64,000 bases of DNA, taken from assembly GCA_007844125.1 (NCBI GenBank), contig CM017559.1:29364152-29428151 (forward strand). Reading direction: 5' to 3'. The stretch's first letter is position 1. Each line of letters starts with the position of its first letter. The translations under genes and the position numbers were made by a program. The stretch comes from Sinonovacula constricta (lineage: Eukaryota; Mollusca; Bivalvia; Cardiida; Solecurtidae). Positions 12,301-22,640 of the stretch are shown here, piece by piece. The notes under the pieces are model-generated. The model was given only the letters and a program-made list of their open reading frames with translations. It ran no database searches and was not told where the DNA came from.

Positions 12301-13332
12301 ACTGGTCACTGCAATGTATGTCAAAAACAAACAAAACATAATGAATGCCTTTTTTGTTAGTAGAAACGGTTTTAGTTCTTTTGATTTACACGTGTGCATG
12401 ATGACAAAACTGCCGGTCATGCTCACATTAAAAAAGACTCAGATATTTTGTTTTGTTTTGGGCTGCGTAAAAATTAAATATTTGATTGTTCATTTATAAA
12501 TATTCAATTTCTCTAATTCGGAGGTTTTAAGCTGATGACATTAAGATCATGACCTGCTTAAATATATGTGATAAATTATAAATTTACTAAGTTTTAAAGG
12601 ATTGTTGTGTATAATTACATTTGTAAACAATCAGTTTGTGAAAGCAGTTGACACATGTTAACGAAACTATCTGTAATACAATTATCACTTGTATCTTAAG
12701 TTGAAGAAGAACATTAAATGTGTTTGCATACACACGAGGCTTGTTGAAAAAAATCGTTGACCTTATGGTGTTTCTTTTAAATTTATCGATTGTTCATGAA
12801 ATAATATCACAGCGCAGCAAGATTGAGCATACATGTGATTTTCGCTAGACTACGCTACAGAAAATCTTATCTGCTAAGTATTAACATATGTAGAAATCTA
12901 AGTCAAGAAGGGGCGTACCTGGTTGCTATGAATTGTTAAAGGCATCAATAAAAATCTCCAATCGTTGTTGTGTTGAGTTCACATTAATAAATTAAGCAGT
13001 GATTCAGTTCCTTAATATAGCGTGTTTATAACAAGTGAAACTTATTTTTTTTATTCTCTCGGGAGCTATGTGCTTTGACGACGTATAGAAAATGAGCTGC
13101 ACATAATTGATTACTCATAGAAGGAAACAATACATATCATTACTTATTGAACACTGCCGAACAGTGAAATGCGAATTTTTATAAAATGCTAAGTCTTCGA
13201 CACAAATACATTGATGTCGGACGTAGTTGCTTAAATTCATATTCAAGTGATTCTGTCGACTTAAAAGTGGCACGGATGTTCTTCCTGTATAACAGATACA
13301 AGTATATATTAGTCTGACTGTCTCCAACTTAC
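12301..13332. other. AT-rich sequence without recognised features
   Basis: No gene, RNA or shared repeat is recognised. Confidence 0.4.
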
Positions 13333-13453
13333 AAAAGTTTGTTGTTGGGTGAATAAACACAACAATGAAAACAGCAGCTGTCCAAGCTGAACATAGGCAA
13401 ACGAGAAAAAGTCCTAGAAGAATTACCATAGACATTCAAAATCTGAACTACCA
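13333..13453 (-). CDS. Possible coding exon with a hydrophobic N-terminus, unidentified
   Basis: On the minus strand, a start codon at 13,435-13,433 opens a frame whose first ~28 residues are strongly hydrophobic. It begins MSMVILLGLFLVCLCSAW, then TAAVFIVVF, like a signal peptide or membrane segment. After 34 codons plus one base the sequence reads GTAAGT (13,332-13,327), a consensus splice donor. Upstream, TTGTTCCTAG ends at 13,454, a plausible acceptor, giving a 121-bp exon. An in-frame TGA sits immediately before the ATG, so the ATG would have to be the start, or a different frame would be used. No matching downstream exon could be confirmed. The product is unknown and this may be chance. 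Confidence 0.2.
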
Positions 13454-14974
13454 CTAGGAACAAATACGGTGCATTGGAACCATTTCATTTTGATTTGAGG
13501 TTAGCTTTCTATTAGTTGGCAAGTCAAAACATTTATTATTTATTTAAAACATTACTGTTCATAGTAAAGTGACCGACTCTGTTGTTTACACGAATTAGTT
13601 GCCATGTATATTAAATATATATTGTACGCGTTACGCCCTAACACAATCTAAGCATACTATGTCAATATGTTATTATGCAAACAATAGATATAATGGTAAA
13701 TAAAATACAGAAATGGGGACAAATATCATAGGGATAATTTGGAAACAACATTTTTATCAAATACACGACAGCATGAAAAGAAACATATACATGCTCAAAC
13801 TATGTACTCTCAAAGAAGGGTTCATTGCCAAATATGTCAACAGCTTGAGCTGTTATCTGTTTCAATTGTTACTTATTTAAAAAACAACAGATCTTTTGAC
13901 CGTAATTAACTGTGATAAAATACATTAACGTTGCTAAAATGAAGCAGAAAAGTATATGCGTCCCAGTACAACAGTTGTTATTAATGTAACAATTTATTCT
14001 CCGTCATGGAAGTCAAACAGCGTCTGTCAGAACGATTAATTTCTAAACAGCCTGGGTTTTTCAAAGGAATATTTATACCCGATGCTGGGAAACAGGTCTA
14101 ATTTGTTCACGCGAGAAATGAGATGCTTTTATGTTCTGTGTGAAGACCTAATGGTATTGAAGCACCGATGTTTCGACTGAATGATTGCTGAAATCAACAT
14201 CGTTGTCTGGTTAACAATGAGTAAACCATTTTTTATAAGTGATACGTTTGAAACCATTTCTTGTTTTCGTGGTGTTGTCCATATCGACTTTTAGCATATA
14301 CTTTTTCAGCTTTGTTGACAGACTCGTACTTTTTATTACCAATGTTTTACGTCCTGTACAAGAATAAGTAGTACCATAAACATAATTTAGATTAACATTG
14401 GACATTTTCATAGAACCATATCATTTCTAAAAAATGTTTAATTACTTGTATGGTAAATTGTACAGAACTCAATATCATAGAAGTATAAGAGAAATAAGCT
14501 GTTATTCATAGAGCGAATACACATCAAAGTTCTTTCTGTGTTCATGCTTTACATATATGTGAAACTAACCATGTTAGAAACCACAGGACTGACACCACCT
14601 TCGTGCAGCAAAAATCCAATATAAGAGAAGCCCAGTGCTGTGCAACGTCCTAGGTATATCAGAAAGCATGTCTTTAAGTAAGGAAATTAATGGCAAGCTT
14701 ATAGGGCCGCATATACTAGTTATGTCATAAATTGGTTACATGTATCATGCATGTTAAAAGATCAATTTCGATGGATATTTCGATATTTCGTTCTAGGTTG
14801 TTGTTGGACACTCATTTTATCCGATTTATAAATAAGGCAATTAAGCAAAGATTAGCAAGTGTTCAGCTTTGGGCTTTGTTTTTCAGTCTGGTCAGGATTT
14901 CTTCGTGACCTCTCGCCATTTACAAACTGTATAGGGTTAACTACACTGATGAGCGATGTTAGCAATTGAAGTAT
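13454..14974. other. AT-rich sequence without recognised features
   Basis: No gene or repeat is recognised. The small minus-strand frame at 14,211-14,411 lacks any motif. Confidence 0.4.
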
Positions 14975-15335
14975 GTAAGATGGGAGCCAAGTATAATATC
15001 TCAGCCTGGATATGCCACTTACTGTCTCGCTAATTTGTTTTTGTCTGATCCTATAATTACCTCGATAATCACCACCAGTAAATGACCAACAGACTTCTCT
15101 CTCAGGATTCTGCCCATCGTCTGCCTGGCTGATACACGTCTACTTTTTACTCTTCCTGGTTCTCTTTCATTGCGTTTTCGAAGCTAAAGAGAGATAATTA
15201 TTTAAGCGTGCATTGTACTACATACCCGTTTTATTTCCTGTGAGGTATTCGTGATAAATGTGTATCATATAAAGAAGAGCTTAATGGCCTATGGCTACTT
15301 TGTTAGTAGAAATGATGGACTCCAGTTGTCATAAT
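14975..15335 (+). repeat. E-family repeat, copy E1
   Basis: This aligns with the E4 and E5 copies. Shared landmarks in order: GGGAGCCAAG; a CCACTTACT block; CCTATAATTACC, equivalent to the CCAATAATTATCC of E4; AAATGACCAAC; CTCTCTC(A/G)GGAT; a CTGCCTGGCTGAT-like segment, equivalent to the ATTGGCTGTTTAGC of E4; TCTCATTGCGTTTCGAA (CTTTCATTGCGTTTTCGAA here); a TGAGGTATTCGTGATA segment equivalent to TGAAGTATTTATGAGC; and GATGGACT near the 3' end. No coding frame, terminal inverted repeats or pol III boxes are seen. It lies ~24 kb from the next copy, so the family is not confined to the 38-64 kb duplication. Confidence 0.65.
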
Positions 15336-15897
15336 TTAATAGTTAGCTATTAGAAGAATCGCTTAAGCTAAATCGCATTAACCAGATCGACCTGATAAAA
15401 GAATAACAATGATATATTTAATGATGACACTTGCTTAGAAAAGAGAGCTAAAACGTGTGCAGTAATCTTTATAGCGATAATAAACAGTCGATACTTGACA
15501 TTAATAGCCAGGCCTCGTCGTAAAACCATTATGTATATGTAATAATTGTATATCCTAATGATTCAATACTGTACCCTACATGTGTTTTATCTTTTAAAAA
15601 GCATTTTTTGTCGAATACCTTTAAACAACATAATACGGATTTGTTTCTGAAAAATATTATAGATATATACATGTAGAATTGCGCAATATTCCATCAACCC
15701 GCCATTCCAGATAAACATACATATTATTAGTGTGATAGAACATATGAATAGGAAAAATGAAAATGTCCTATAAGAATAACCAAAGATATTTAAATGTGAA
15801 ATATCACTAGACAAAGGCAAACATAGGTAAATGTAAAAGTGACACAATTAAATTAAAAAATATTGACACGGACTATACCACACAAAAAGAAAAAAAA
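15336..15897. other. AT-rich sequence without recognised features
   Basis: Nothing recognised. The 86-codon minus-strand frame (15,587-15,847) is low-complexity hydrophobic coding of AT-rich DNA. Confidence 0.4.
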
Positions 15898-16037
15898 CAT
15901 CAGTTACCGCCTTGGAACGGTTAGACGGCAAGGGGCCGACTTGGGTGCTTAAACATGGTTTGTGGAGCGCTCCAACCTCGCACTTCCTGAAGATTTATCT
16001 ATCAAACAGTGTAAATAAAAATATCCCATCAAAGTAA
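15898..16037 (+). repeat. ~140-bp interspersed repeat, copy R2
   Basis: This is the second copy of the repeat at 1,410-1,557. It has the same block order: GTTACCGCCTTGGAACGG, CCGACTTGGGTGCTTAAAC, GGAGCGCTCC, TATCCCATCAAAG. Both full copies are in the same orientation. Class unknown. Confidence 0.7.
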
Positions 16038-17439
16038 AACTATGTCTGATATTAACTTTTCGAATCCAACTTTTAATTCGTCCTCACGAATCTCTGTTCA
16101 TTCAATGTTAAAATACTACTTTTTCAATTAATTATTTCATTAAAAGTTTATTGTACTGTCCATTAAGCCACTCGTAATTACATATTTCATTGTCTAATCA
16201 AAGCGTCCCTTAATACAACTTATTTAAGGTTGTTATTTCTAATCGGATAAATTATCCGGATAAAGACATCTAGTCATAATTAAATGATCATTCGCAAAAC
16301 ATAAATAAAGGTGGTCAAGTATCACTGTGTATCAAAATCATCGCAGTTACAGCAAGTCAGTGGCTTGTTTGTTATACTATTTATGTTTTACAACGTTTAC
16401 GTATGCACGCTGATAAACTAAAAAAGAGAAAATCTCTCTTCCTTAAAAATTACATCCATAATTTGTTAAAAACTTTCATTTATACGTACTTATATAATGT
16501 AGTATTTAGTATACAAAGAATGATGCCCAATTCATTTAAATGGAAAGTGTTTGGAAGAAAACTGCTTGTATATCTAGTTGAAAAATAAGACAAGTCTTAT
16601 TCAAAATACAATAAAGCATAGAACAAATAAACGATACTTACTGCTGCGACTTCATAAACAGACCTTGAAAAATAGAAAGGTCCTCCGTAAAACAAAAGCA
16701 ATAATGATTTCCGACTTATAGATTTGAAATTATCATGAATTTCAAAAAAAAAACTTTTTAAAGCTTTTAAAAATAATCAACAAACAAGAATGGAGACAAA
16801 TGAATGGCATCTCATACTATTACGAACTATAGCGATTTCTCCGACAACTGGACGATGCATTGGCTAATGTGACATGACAGATTTATTTAAGGTAACATGC
16901 CTAAACTATGGCAATACTGTCACATTTTATCTTATAAATTGGCGATAAAAATATAGTTGAGCGTTAGTTACAACAAACATTTTAGACTTGACATAAGAAT
17001 TTATTCAAACATTTTAGCTAAACCGATATATGTCCGTGTTTCGCTTATAATCGGTCGAAGGTAATCTCTTACGTATTCGTTCACTATTCATTGTGAATAT
17101 GTATACACTGAACTTGCATTGTTCCAAAGAATGTGGGGCTGTTCGTAACAAGACACAAGCACAGTAAACAGATAAATATTTTATGATCAGCGCTGGGGTC
17201 CATCATTCCTGCTGATTCAATAATCACGGGGATAAACTCCTTATCTGATTGGCACGGCTTATAAATACTTCCAATGTAATAAAGAGAGCAGGCTAGATAA
17301 ATAATTAGCAGTAATAGGATTAATCTCTCTATTTAGGTAAAGTGCGTTGAGAGAGAAACAGCCAGAAATATGTTAAGCAGACGAAGGAAAATGATCATGA
17401 GAGGGAAGCATGTTGGTCATTATGAAAAACAATAGTTTA
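16038..17439. other. AT-rich sequence without recognised features
   Basis: A short palindrome (CGGATAAATTATCCG, near 16,244) is the only local structure noted. No gene is recognised. Confidence 0.4.
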
Positions 17440-18205
17440 CCCTTGTATAGAATGTACTGTGATCAAGTTAATAATTTAAGTGGACCATGCTGGGCCAAAC
17501 GCATAAAGTTATTGTTAGACCATCTAATGTGGTATTTATAGAACTTACTTTGATGTCAACGTCAACTATTATTCTATGTTAAATCAGAGATTATGAGATC
17601 AGTATATCCAAGAATGGAATGCTTGTATTAATAACATACCAAAATTATGTATGTATTGTAGATTTAAAAAGACATTCGATTTAGAATAATACATTGTTGC
17701 TGTTAACAATTATGATCTTAGAAGACATATTAGTTGTTTTAGACTATCTTCACACAAATTAGAAATAGAGACTGGTAGATATAATGGTGTTACATGAGAA
17801 AATAGAATATGTAAAGGTTGTACATCTAATATGATTGAAAGTGAATTTCACTTCCTTTTATGTTGCACTATGTACCAAGATCTACGGAAAAGATATTTAG
17901 GAAATACATCTTGGCTAACGATTAATATGTTTGAATGTCTAATGTCAACAAAATCAAGTAAGAAATTGTTAAATATTGCACAATTTATAAAAGACGCCAA
18001 TGTTCTTAGAAGTAATTCCCTGGTAAGTTAACTGTTTTCTCTTTTGTCAATCAATTGGTTTACAATGTTATACTGTATACTCGTATATGATTTCTAATTA
18101 TATTTTGTACTGTTTGTAAACCTGTTTGCCATGACAACTGTTTGGAAATTTTGTTTATGGTCAAAGGCACAGCTAGTAGCCGATTACCAATAAACATTGT
18201 AGTTT
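17440..18205 (+). pseudogene. Degenerate LINE: C-terminal part of ORF2 and 3' UTR
   Basis: Conceptual translation of 17,606-18,029 gives the C-terminal region typical of non-LTR retrotransposon reverse-transcriptase ORFs. Landmarks are an IQEWNA-like segment, MYCRFKKTFDLE, RRHISCFRLSSHKLEIETGR, a zinc-finger-like RICKGC, and IESEFHFLLCCTMYQDLRKR, ending at a stop at 18,029-18,031. The HKLEIETGRY...RIC..C...E.EFHFLL.C signature is what identifies it. Two in-frame stops (17,687-17,689 and 17,795-17,797) break it. Further upstream GPCWAKRIKLLLDH (from ~17,482) lies in another frame, showing a frameshift. Catalytic RT and endonuclease domains are absent, so the copy is 5'-truncated and dead. The 3' UTR probably runs to AATAAAC near 18,190-18,200. 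Confidence 0.85.
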
Positions 18206-19089
18206 ATATCGGGGTAGTTGTAGGCTTTGACTAAAACACTTAATGGGAGTAATAGGTGGCGTATAATGGCGGGAGTATTACGCTTGATACCCGTTTAGAG
18301 TTATCATAAACTACATCCTAAATCCTATCCTTAACTGCATGTACATAAATACATTAGGTTGTTTATGGCCATAGAGGGTGGAGAGATGTAAACGTGATAT
18401 ACTCAAACTTTATGTGCATGTACGCTGGTATCAGCTGAGTGTTATCACAGAAATTCGCAGACTTTATCTCTTTGTGTATTCTCTACAAATGGTATCAGTC
18501 TGTATTAGTATAATATTGTGAGTAATCATCATCTATAATAATTTGTTATTTTCCAAAAAAAACATAAACAACTATACGTATATAATGTGCAAGACATCAA
18601 CAAATGATGACCGATAAATATAATAATCGGGCTATTCTTTTATTCTAAAAAAACGTGGAAATCAACAAGTATATACATAAATACTTAAATGTGCACGACA
18701 ATGTGCACAAATAATAATGTAACAATTTTATATGCGACTTAAACGATCCTGTAAAAATGCTTTTAAATTGCTAAACGTATGGATTTTTGTGAAAGAAACT
18801 ACTACATCCTCTGTTACATGACTGTCCGTTTATCAAAATTACACACATACATGTACGTGCATATAGGTACATAATTGTTTATAGCCCTTCTAGTTTCGGA
18901 CGAGGCGAGAACTTTTAAGTGCGTGCTCTGCTTTCAAACATAGAATGGGTCGGTGATTAAGTGATTAACTGTCTTCTGTCTTCCTGCATCAATAATTACA
19001 GAAAATGTGTCTGCGCAAAAAAATAACAACAGAATAATAAAGCATATACTATATCGTGTTTATGAAGTAGAATACGATACTGCAATGAA
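18206..19089. other. AT-rich sequence without recognised features
   Basis: No gene or shared repeat is recognised. Confidence 0.4.
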
Positions 19090-19150
19090 GAGTGTTAGGA
19101 GGGAAGCCATTACTACCAACTTTAAAGCTGTTGAGCTATTGTGGCCGGTC
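19090..19150 (-). mobile_element. Internally deleted SINE family 1 fragment
   Basis: Bases 19,090-19,128 match the GGAGGGAAGCC.CTACTACCA part of SINE family 1 in the same orientation as the 3.0-kb copy. They are followed directly by TTGAGCTATTGTGGCCGG, which corresponds to the extreme tRNA-like head (TTGAGCTACTTCGGCCGG in family 1). About 75 bp in between, containing box B, is missing. The fragment has lost its 3' body and most of its promoter. Confidence 0.7.
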
Positions 19151-19755
19151 AAAAGTATGCTATATTGCTGGTTCTAATTAGTTTTGTCCCAATATAACAA
19201 TGTTGACAAGTATACGTACAACATAAAAGGATTTGTATGTTTCACAAAATTAGATTTGTCTTGCTGGGATATTTTGTATAATTGTTTACCCACATTACAG
19301 AATGAGTTAGAAAGGGTTATTTTAATTCACCTAATAAGGTGTGGATGTCAAGTGGTCAAGAAGTTAGACCCTGGGGTTGCACTTTTCACCAACCACAAGA
19401 TGCTAGTCCTTTGGACAAGAATATTTACTGATCATTTCTCGAGGTAGAGACTACCGAAGCACATTTTCTACTCGAAAGATGGGCAATGCCTTCATTGGAA
19501 TCTTTCATTAAACGAGAACACAATGTTTTTTTCTTTTTTTTTCAATTTAAAGTTGATATGCAGTGGCACATTTTGTTAATCAACATTGTCGATAAAATTC
19601 GTGGTTTTTCAGCTATCTTTATATTAACATACACTGAAACATACAATTCCAGACATGTTTATTTAATTCTGGCGATACGATACTTTGTGTTGTAACCATT
19701 TCAGATTGAATGTCAATCAGCGGAAATTTAAACTAACCTGCTTGCAGGCGGCGGG
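19151..19755. other. Unrecognised sequence with two short open frames
   Basis: The 87-codon (19,184-19,447) and 69-codon (19,486-19,695) plus-strand frames show no motif I recognise. The last ~40 bp (19,715-19,755) resemble the sequence just before the second LTR-like repeat at 20,009. This may be leftover internal sequence of another copy of the TRIM-like element. Confidence 0.35.
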
Positions 19756-19875
19756 TGTTAGGGAGAGAATGTGCAAGCGGTCCGGTAAGCTCAGTCGGAA
19801 GAGTGTTCGCCCTGTTAGTGAAGGGTCCTGGGTTCGTGTCCCGGACTAGCAGCACATCCTTCTCCATATGTTACA
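19756..19875 (+). repeat. LTR-like repeat 1 with pseudo-tRNA core
   Basis: Inside the TG...CA ends lies an inverted repeat: GGGAGAGAATGTGC (19,761-19,774) against GCACATCCTTCTCC (19,852-19,865). Between these is a tRNA-like body with box A-like TAAGCTCAGTCGGAAGAGT and box B-like GGGTTCGTGTCCC. The T arm pairs (CTGGG with CCCGG). The acceptor stem pairs poorly, so this is not a functional tRNA gene. Confidence 0.6.
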
Positions 19876-19876
19876 A

Positions 19877-19889
19877 TGGCGCCCAACGT
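19877..19889 (+). promoter_or_regulatory. Putative primer binding site (tRNA-Lys type)
   Basis: TGGCGCCCAACGT one base after the CA end of LTR-like repeat 1. TGGCGCCCAACG is the well-known core of lysine-tRNA primer binding sites in reverse-transcribing LTR elements. The match stops after 13 bases. Confidence 0.55.
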
Positions 19890-20008
19890 AAATGACCCAC
19901 GGTCGTTACGTACAAGTGCTTGAGAAGTGCTTGTGAGTTGTATGTAGAGTATATAGTCTGTCGAAATTTGAGGACGAATTTTAAGTTGCCAGGATGTATG
20001 TAGCCGGG

Positions 20009-20121
20009 TGATAGGGAGAGAATGTGCAGGCGGTCTGGTTAGCTCATTAGTAAGAGCATGTTAGCGACCGGTCCCAAGTTCGAGTCCCGGACTGGCTGCA
20101 CATTTTTCTCCCTTTGTTACA
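20009..20121 (+). repeat. LTR-like repeat 2 with pseudo-tRNA core
   Basis: Inverted repeat GGGAGAGAATGTGC (20,014-20,027) against GCACATTTTTCTCCC (20,098-20,112). Between them is a tRNA-like body with TTAGCTCATTAGTAAGAGC as box A and AGTTCGAGTCCC as box B. It ends TTTGTTACA. Confidence 0.6.
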
Positions 20122-22499
20122 GTTGTGATCAGAAAATCAATATTCCACGTTTGGCTGCATAATGTTCTTAATTTTTAATAGCCAACGCATAAATATTGTT
20201 TCTTCATTGTCCTTTGTTTAACGGAAAAATATAATTGTTAGTTTAAGTTCTATATAACCTTAACCAATATGTTATTAGACATAGTAATGTAGGGGTATAT
20301 TATACAAAATAGTGAATGTCGTAGTTAACTTGATTATATTTTGAGAAACGTTTATGGACTTATTGCAGAAAAAATATGTTCTTTACAAGCACGGGTTACA
20401 AACATTTTTTAAATGTTTTATTTTAAATCACCAGAAAATAAAAAGTTGCACCAAATGACAACTTAATACAGAAACAGGATTTACAGACTTAATTACTTAA
20501 AATTTACAGAAATTCTAGATAGAGAAAATAGTTCAAGTCATTAAATACCAAAACTAATTGTTTATTATTTATTTCATTCTAAGTATTTAAAAGTCGAATG
20601 TTAACAAAAACATGTGCTATATATAACCGTGTTTTTTCTGAGTTTGCGCGTACTAAACCAGAATCGGTAACCGTGAAACAGACCTTGGTTGTTTACAAAT
20701 GGCGACAATGTGTTCCGTTCGAAAATCGTGAAATTGAGCACCTTCCATTCAAGGCTTGGCTTAATTAGCATCGTTACATGGCTAACAAGGCATTAACAAT
20801 GACTATAATTGATACCCGTGAAACAATTAACCTTTTCTGCGGTGTTATCTATGGACACCTGAGCGGCGTTGCTAATTAAGCTTCCCATTGTTGATTACAA
20901 GCTTTATTTGCAGTTCCCAGAATTACGCTGAAGCGCTAACTTTTGTATACAGACCACACACGATATCATGATTCCTTATTACAGCAGTTTGACGGACAAA
21001 TGATATTTTTATCTGAACAATGCTATACATGTTGCCGGCAGACATGCATGCATGCTGGCAGGCTGACAAAGGGGCAGGCAGGCGGGTGGGCGTATGGATA
21101 GACAGACTGCTCAGGAAATAGAAATACACGGTTTATAAATAAATATATGTACGTATAATTGGCCAGAATACAGTACAAAGCAACATCATGTAACAACATG
21201 TATATACCTATATACTGATTTACATACAATAATGTTAATTGATCTATGTCTATAGGTTTCGTTAATGATAACTGTGTTTTCTCTGCCAATACTTATTGGC
21301 GTATCCCCTGAGAGCAATATATTTTCTTTTCTTATTTAATGATACAGACTTAAACGTATGTTTTTGGTAAATTAATAATTTACCGTGAATGTTATTATAA
21401 TACCTATACACAAAAGTAATGTCTGAGTTTTAATTTTGTTTGTATTTGTCAGACATTCTGTCTACAAATGTATAATATATTCACTAAATGTTTTACATAT
21501 GTAGTATATTCACAGCAATGAGTTATCGAAATATCATTTTTATACATGTACGCGGTTTCTTTTAAAATTGTCTTATCCTATATCATTATATATTCACTTA
21601 CTAGTTGAGAAAAGAGGACTGTATCCAAAGCAAAAACGTCAATATGTTGTAAATGTAGACACCAATTAAGTATTTAAATTACTATTTGCGTCACACTAAT
21701 GAGTTCATTTGAACTTTTCTTAAGGCTAAATTGGGCCTGTTTAGTCTTTCGCTATTTCGGTGTCGATTGTACTATGTGGTTTAATTTCTTCGACTTAGAG
21801 GTAATCAACAGCTATAAAGGCTAAATTTTAAGGTCACCGTTCTCTGAAAAAGCTACAGCCTTGAAGTTATGAGGAGTAAAACTCTATTCGTAATCTTTAT
21901 ATGATTATTTTAATAAATTTGATAAATTTGAATAAGAAGTTCGTTAAACGTCTGAGACCAATTTCAAACATTTTCTTGGCCAGGGTTAAGCGCGTGAAAT
22001 TTAATCCTGACACGACCTTTTGTTAACCGTACGGTGTCTTTTATGTATACTTTGGTTAAATGTTTCGAAAAAAAATGCAGATTCAACAGCTTTAGATCTT
22101 TGCCAACCTAAATGATTTGCAACAATGTTACTTAAGAAACGTGTTTATTTTCTAATTAAGTAAGTAATGCCTAACTGCATTTTATCATGATCAAATAATC
22201 AATTACTTAAGGCTGAATAAATGGATCGCAACTTTCTGATGAGAATTACCCATTCATCTTGAGTTTATCTCATTAATCTTAACAGAACAATAATGTGCAA
22301 TTAGTGCAGACATTTAGGCTCTAGTTACCCAATAAAAAATGTTTTGTATAAACAGAAACCATGCATGTTCAATCATTCGCCTAAATTGCAATGAGAAATT
22401 TGCGTGCTGTCAAGATATGTATTTGTTTTCCTAAAACGCTGGTTTTACATGTCTAAAATGGTCTCTATTTTATATATTAACTTGTCACAGTTTTGTTGT
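20122..22499. other. AT-rich sequence without recognised features
   Basis: No gene is recognised. A short GCAGGCAGGCGGGTGGG-like G-rich run near 21,056-21,092 produces overlapping minus-strand open frames without motifs. Confidence 0.4.
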
Positions 22500-22640
22500 A
22501 TTTTTAGAGTTGACTAGCATGTAAATACATCTGTCCTGTGCCGTTTCAAATTTTACAGTATCTTGCAATACTCATATGGCTTTGGCTTATTTTATTTTAA
22601 TATTAACCTTGTCGCATTGTTTTCCGTCACAAAGAAGTCA
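22500..22640 (+). repeat. Weak member of the Q-motif repeat family
   Basis: A block around TCTTGCAATACTCATATGGCTTTGGCTTATTTTATTTT resembles TGTTGCAATGCTCATATGACTTTGTCATATATTC at ~34,696 and a similar segment at ~56,772. The match is short and diverged. Confidence 0.35.

Larger units (their letters stand above)
19756..20121 (+). mobile_element. TRIM-like miniature LTR element with tRNA-like bodies in its terminal repeats
   Basis: Two direct repeats, 19,756-19,875 (120 bp) and 20,009-20,121 (113 bp), both begin TG and end TTACA. By eye they are roughly 80% identical, and the second lacks a ~7-bp segment. The first is followed after one base by TGGCGCCCAACGT (19,877-19,889), the form of a tRNA-Lys-type primer binding site. 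The 133-bp internal region ends with GAGGACGAATTTTAAG near 19,970-19,985, resembling the 3' end of Ty3/gypsy-type elements as I recall them. No gag-pol is present. Each terminal repeat holds a tRNA-like body. No obvious target-site duplication is seen (GCGGG versus GTTGT). It is degenerate and was probably mobilised in trans. Alternatively it could be a tandemly duplicated SINE or MITE. Confidence 0.6.

Noticed and set aside
19781..19850. Functional tRNA gene
   Set aside because: Box A and box B and a T arm are present, but the acceptor stem pairs poorly and the anticodon region differs by an indel between the two copies. It is better read as a pseudo-tRNA body in a repeat.
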